Source: Chloroflexota bacterium
Lineage (GTDB): Bacteria; Chloroflexota; Anaerolineae; B4-G1; SLSP01
Reading direction: 5' to 3'
Assembly: GCA_019873645.1 (NCBI GenBank)
Contig: JAIOAX010000007.1
Coordinates: 62,001 to 126,000 of the forward strand
DNA: 64,000 nt
The notes under the pieces were generated by a model. The model did no database searches. It was not told the DNA's origin and saw nothing but the letters and a program-made list of their open reading frames with translations. Of the stretch, positions 61,789 through 64,000 are shown piece by piece. The number at the start of each line of letters is the position of its first letter. The stretch's first letter is position 1. The position numbers were made by a program, and so were the translations under genes.

Positions 61789-61835
61789 CGAATTTTCGCT
61801 GATTCTCTTTTCGCTGATTCTCTTTTCGCTGATTC
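61789..61835. repeat. 16-bp tandem repeat TTTCGCTGATTCTCTT
   Basis: Nearly three copies run from the end of the C25 spacer to the CTGGAGGA site of the next gene. Confidence 0.9.
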
Positions 61836-61845
61836 TGGAGGATGA

Positions 61846-63303
61846 ATGAATGATCAAGACTACCGGCACGCCAAACGTCGTGCTGTGCGTTTGGTGAAAG
61901 CCGGAGACTATGCCGGCGCTATCGAAATTTTGCAGATGCTGCGCGACACTCCGATCAAGCCACCCCGGAAATCTTACGGACTTTTCTGGCTGGCCGTCTG
62001 CTTCGTCCTGGTCGGCGGTATGTTGATGGGGTTAGGCGCGCGCTCTCTGCGTCCCTCTGACCCGCCGGCCATAGTCGCGCCATCACCTACGTTGACTGCA
62101 TCGCCGACGCCGGAGCCGCTGGTCCCTACCCGCACGCCAACTTTGACCGTGCCGCCAAGTTCCACCATCACGCCATCGCCGACCTCTACATTCTCCCCGA
62201 CACCATCACCTGCGGCAACGCAGTCTCCAGTGCCGGAGTCAACCGTCACACCGACGAAACCTGTCATCACGCCGGCAACACCGCGTCCTCCGGCAACGTC
62301 TGCCGGAACGTCAACGCCGCCGGCTCCCTTGCCGCCAACGCCGACATCACTGCCTACTGAGACGCCAATTCCCATATCGGCTTCAGATTTCACCGTGCCC
62401 CCTCATGAACGTTTTCGTTTGGGCGTATCCCTGCCCGGTGGGGCAAAAGGGGGCTATGATCTGTTCACCTTGCGCGCTGGCTGGGTGATGGATTGGGCAG
62501 CGCGCAGCGCGCCGGTATTGCCGCCGGGGGTGGATTATATGCCTACAGTGCGGATGGGCGGGGGAAAGCTCTCCCCGGATGCTGCAACGCTGACTTCTGT
62601 AGCGGCGGCACGGCCTGGTTCGACCTGGTTGATCTCTAACGAGCCGGATGTGCGCTGGCAGGACAATGTAGACCCGGTGACTTATGCGCGGCTGTACCAC
62701 GAAGCCTATACGGCGATCAAAGCGGGCGATCCTTCGGCTATCGTGGCGGCGGGTGGGATTGCCCAGCCTACGCCGCTGCGCCTGCGCTATCTCGATCTCG
62801 TATTGGAAGCCTACCGCAATGAATTCGGTGCAACGCTTCCGGCGCAAGCCTGGCATATCCACAATTACATGCTCCACGAAGAACGCAATTCCTGGGGCGT
62901 GGATATTCCGCCGGGCATCCCCGACAATACCGGCATTCTGTACAGCATTGACGATTCCGGCAACCTGGAGGCCTTCCGCGCGCAAATTTACAGCTTCCGC
63001 CGCTGGATGGCTTCGCGAGGGTATGGCGGACAGCCGCTCATCGTCTCTGAATTCGGCGTGCCGATGCCGGAAGATTACGGATTCCCGCCGGAGCGTATGG
63101 CCGATTTTATGCGCGAGACCTGGCGTTTCTTCCTGACGGCGGCAGATGGTGGGCTGGGCGACCCCAATGACGGTGGACGCCTGGTGCAACGTTGGTGCTG
63201 GTTCAGCCTGTACTACTCGGTTTATCCGACCGGCAATCTCGTGGATGCCGATGGACGCTGGACCCTGTTGGGACGGACATGGATTTCTTTCGTGGGTGAC
63301 TGA
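61846..63303 (+). CDS. Membrane-anchored GH-A-clan-like glycoside hydrolase
   Basis: After a helical N-terminus (1-40) comes a membrane helix (about 46-66), a P/T-rich linker of about 110 residues and a TIM-barrel-like domain (about 185-485). Two glutamates stand where GH-A clan enzymes have acid/base and nucleophile: E266 in ISNEPD and E402 in IVSEFG. WHIHNYMLHE adds a conserved-looking histidine region. No defined GH family is recognised. The domain would be outside the cell, tethered by the linker like the other products of this cluster. GGAGGATGA precedes the start. Confidence 0.7.
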   Translation: MNDQDYRHAKRRAVRLVKAGDYAGAIEILQMLRDTPIKPPRKSYGLFWLAVCFVLVGGMLMGLGARSLRPSDPPAIVAPSPTLTASPTPEPLVPTRTPTLTVPPSSTITPSPTSTFSPTPSPAATQSPVPESTVTPTKPVITPATPRPPATSAGTSTPPAPLPPTPTSLPTETPIPISASDFTVPPHERFRLGVSLPGGAKGGYDLFTLRAGWVMDWAARSAPVLPPGVDYMPTVRMGGGKLSPDAATLTSVAAARPGSTWLISNEPDVRWQDNVDPVTYARLYHEAYTAIKAGDPSAIVAAGGIAQPTPLRLRYLDLVLEAYRNEFGATLPAQAWHIHNYMLHEERNSWGVDIPPGIPDNTGILYSIDDSGNLEAFRAQIYSFRRWMASRGYGGQPLIVSEFGVPMPEDYGFPPERMADFMRETWRFFLTAADGGLGDPNDGGRLVQRWCWFSLYYSVYPTGNLVDADGRWTLLGRTWISFVGD

Positions 63304-63305
63304 GT

Positions 63306-64000
63306 ATGCAATCAACCTGGTGGGCGCAACTTAAGTCTCGGACGCAGGTCTTGCGGTGGATTTTGAGCCTGGGGGTGATGGTGCTCTCGGTGTGGCTGTT
63401 GCTCCGTGAGCTGGATTGGGCGCAGGTTCTCAGTGCGTTGCGGTCGGCGGAGTATGCCTGGGTCGTCCTCGGCGTGCTGGCGATTGTGGGGACCTTCTTC
63501 TCGCGGGTGTGGCGCTGGCAGGCGCTTCTGTGGCGTTCTGATTTGCGCTTCTGGCCGGCGTTGACGGCACTGCTGGTAGGCCAGGTGGCGAATCTGGTGT
63601 TGCCGATGCGCGGCGGCGACCTGGTGCGGGCGATGTGGGTGCGCCCGGAGCGCGCTACCGAACGCAGTGCGGGCGCATCGGAGGCATTGGGTAGCGTGGC
63701 ATTGGAAAAGGTGTGGGATCTGCTGGCGTTGCTGCTGTGCGGCCTGTTGTTGCTGGCGCTCGCACCTCTGCCGGCGTGGTTCTCGCAGTCCACGTGGTCT
63801 ACGGCAGGGATTTTGGTCATCGGTGGGCTGGTGCTGTGGGCCGGCTTGCGCTGGCAGGATGTATTATTCCGTTGGGCGGCGCTCATCCTGGCGCGTTTTC
63901 CGGCAGGATGGGACAAAGCCTTGTTGCCGCGTTTGCAACGTCTGGCGCAGGGTTTGAACTCCCTGCAGAGCGCGCAGGCTTCCGGGCGCGTTTTCCTGTG
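63306..64000 (+). CDS. UPF0104/lysylphosphatidylglycerol-synthase-like membrane protein, 3' partial
   Basis: The frame opens at the ATG at 63306, two bases after the previous stop, and stays open to the window end (231 codons). It has several membrane segments and the family motifs SRVWRWQALLWR, LVGQVANLVLPMRGGDLVRA and LGSVALEKVWDLLALL, typical of UPF0104 (LPG_synthase_TM, AglD/flippase-like). Such proteins are linked to lipid or glycolipid transfer. The close spacing suggests it belongs to the surface-protein operon. Its end lies beyond the window. Confidence 0.85.
   Translation, partial: MQSTWWAQLKSRTQVLRWILSLGVMVLSVWLLLRELDWAQVLSALRSAEYAWVVLGVLAIVGTFFSRVWRWQALLWRSDLRFWPALTALLVGQVANLVLPMRGGDLVRAMWVRPERATERSAGASEALGSVALEKVWDLLALLLCGLLLLALAPLPAWFSQSTWSTAGILVIGGLVLWAGLRWQDVLFRWAALILARFPAGWDKALLPRLQRLAQGLNSLQSAQASGRVFL

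Overview
The window is a gene-dense, GC-rich bacterial chromosome segment. It most resembles a Chloroflexota genome, probably Anaerolineae-like or a relative. This is an inference from gene content: DUF2723 and DUF4446 proteins, a giant SdrD_B-repeat surface protein, surface proteins with Pro/Thr linkers, a C25 peptidase, a tungsten-type aldehyde oxidoreductase with Hdr subunits, and many intergenic runs of short ATTC-like repeats. No phage, transposase, integrase or CRISPR array was seen.

Layout. 1-4.8 kb: a partial DUF2723 membrane protein, a DUF4446 protein, a bactofilin and a convergent GT2 glycosyltransferase. 4.9-14.7 kb: one probable redox operon holding a MoaD/ThiS-like protein, an AOR-family oxidoreductase, a four-cluster ferredoxin, HdrA fused to an MvhD-like domain, HdrC, HdrB and a polyferredoxin. 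Three of its gene junctions carry toxin-antitoxin-type genes that are mostly broken. 14.9-17.5 kb: MurE and a GT4 glycosyltransferase. 17.6-21.1 kb (minus strand): tatA, tatB, tatC and a TolB-like propeller fused to an M15 peptidase domain. Next come tRNA-Arg and tRNA-His, then a coupled minus-strand pair: a threonine-synthase-like PLP enzyme fused to a receiver domain, followed by a receiver-histidine kinase.

24.8-31.4 kb: a phospho-signalling operon with a Ser/Thr kinase carrying a PQQ-type propeller, a PP2C phosphatase, a DnaJ-VWA protein, a zinc ribbon-FHA protein, a small beta-rich protein, an OmpR-type response regulator and a small GTPase. It resembles the kinase/PP2C/VWA triads of Ter-type stress systems, with extra parts. 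31.7-40.8 kb: a YugP-like Zn peptidase, Hsp20, an alpha-2-macroglobulin-like lipoprotein without a visible thioester, and trehalose synthase.

41-54.3 kb: a secreted protein of about 3760 residues with about 18 SdrD_B-like modules, two of them interrupted by dockerin-like calcium-loop repeats, and a second surface protein sharing its C-terminal fibronectin-like module. 54.3-57.7 kb (minus strand): a GAF-domain membrane protein, cytidine deaminase and GlmU. 58.2-64 kb: a Sec11-like signal-peptidase domain fused to surface-protein modules, a C25 (gingipain-like) peptidase, a membrane-anchored GH-A-like hydrolase and a partial UPF0104 membrane protein.

A theme across the window is intergenic DNA built from short tandem or inverted repeats, a different one in nearly every spacer and often ending at the ribosome-binding site of the next gene.
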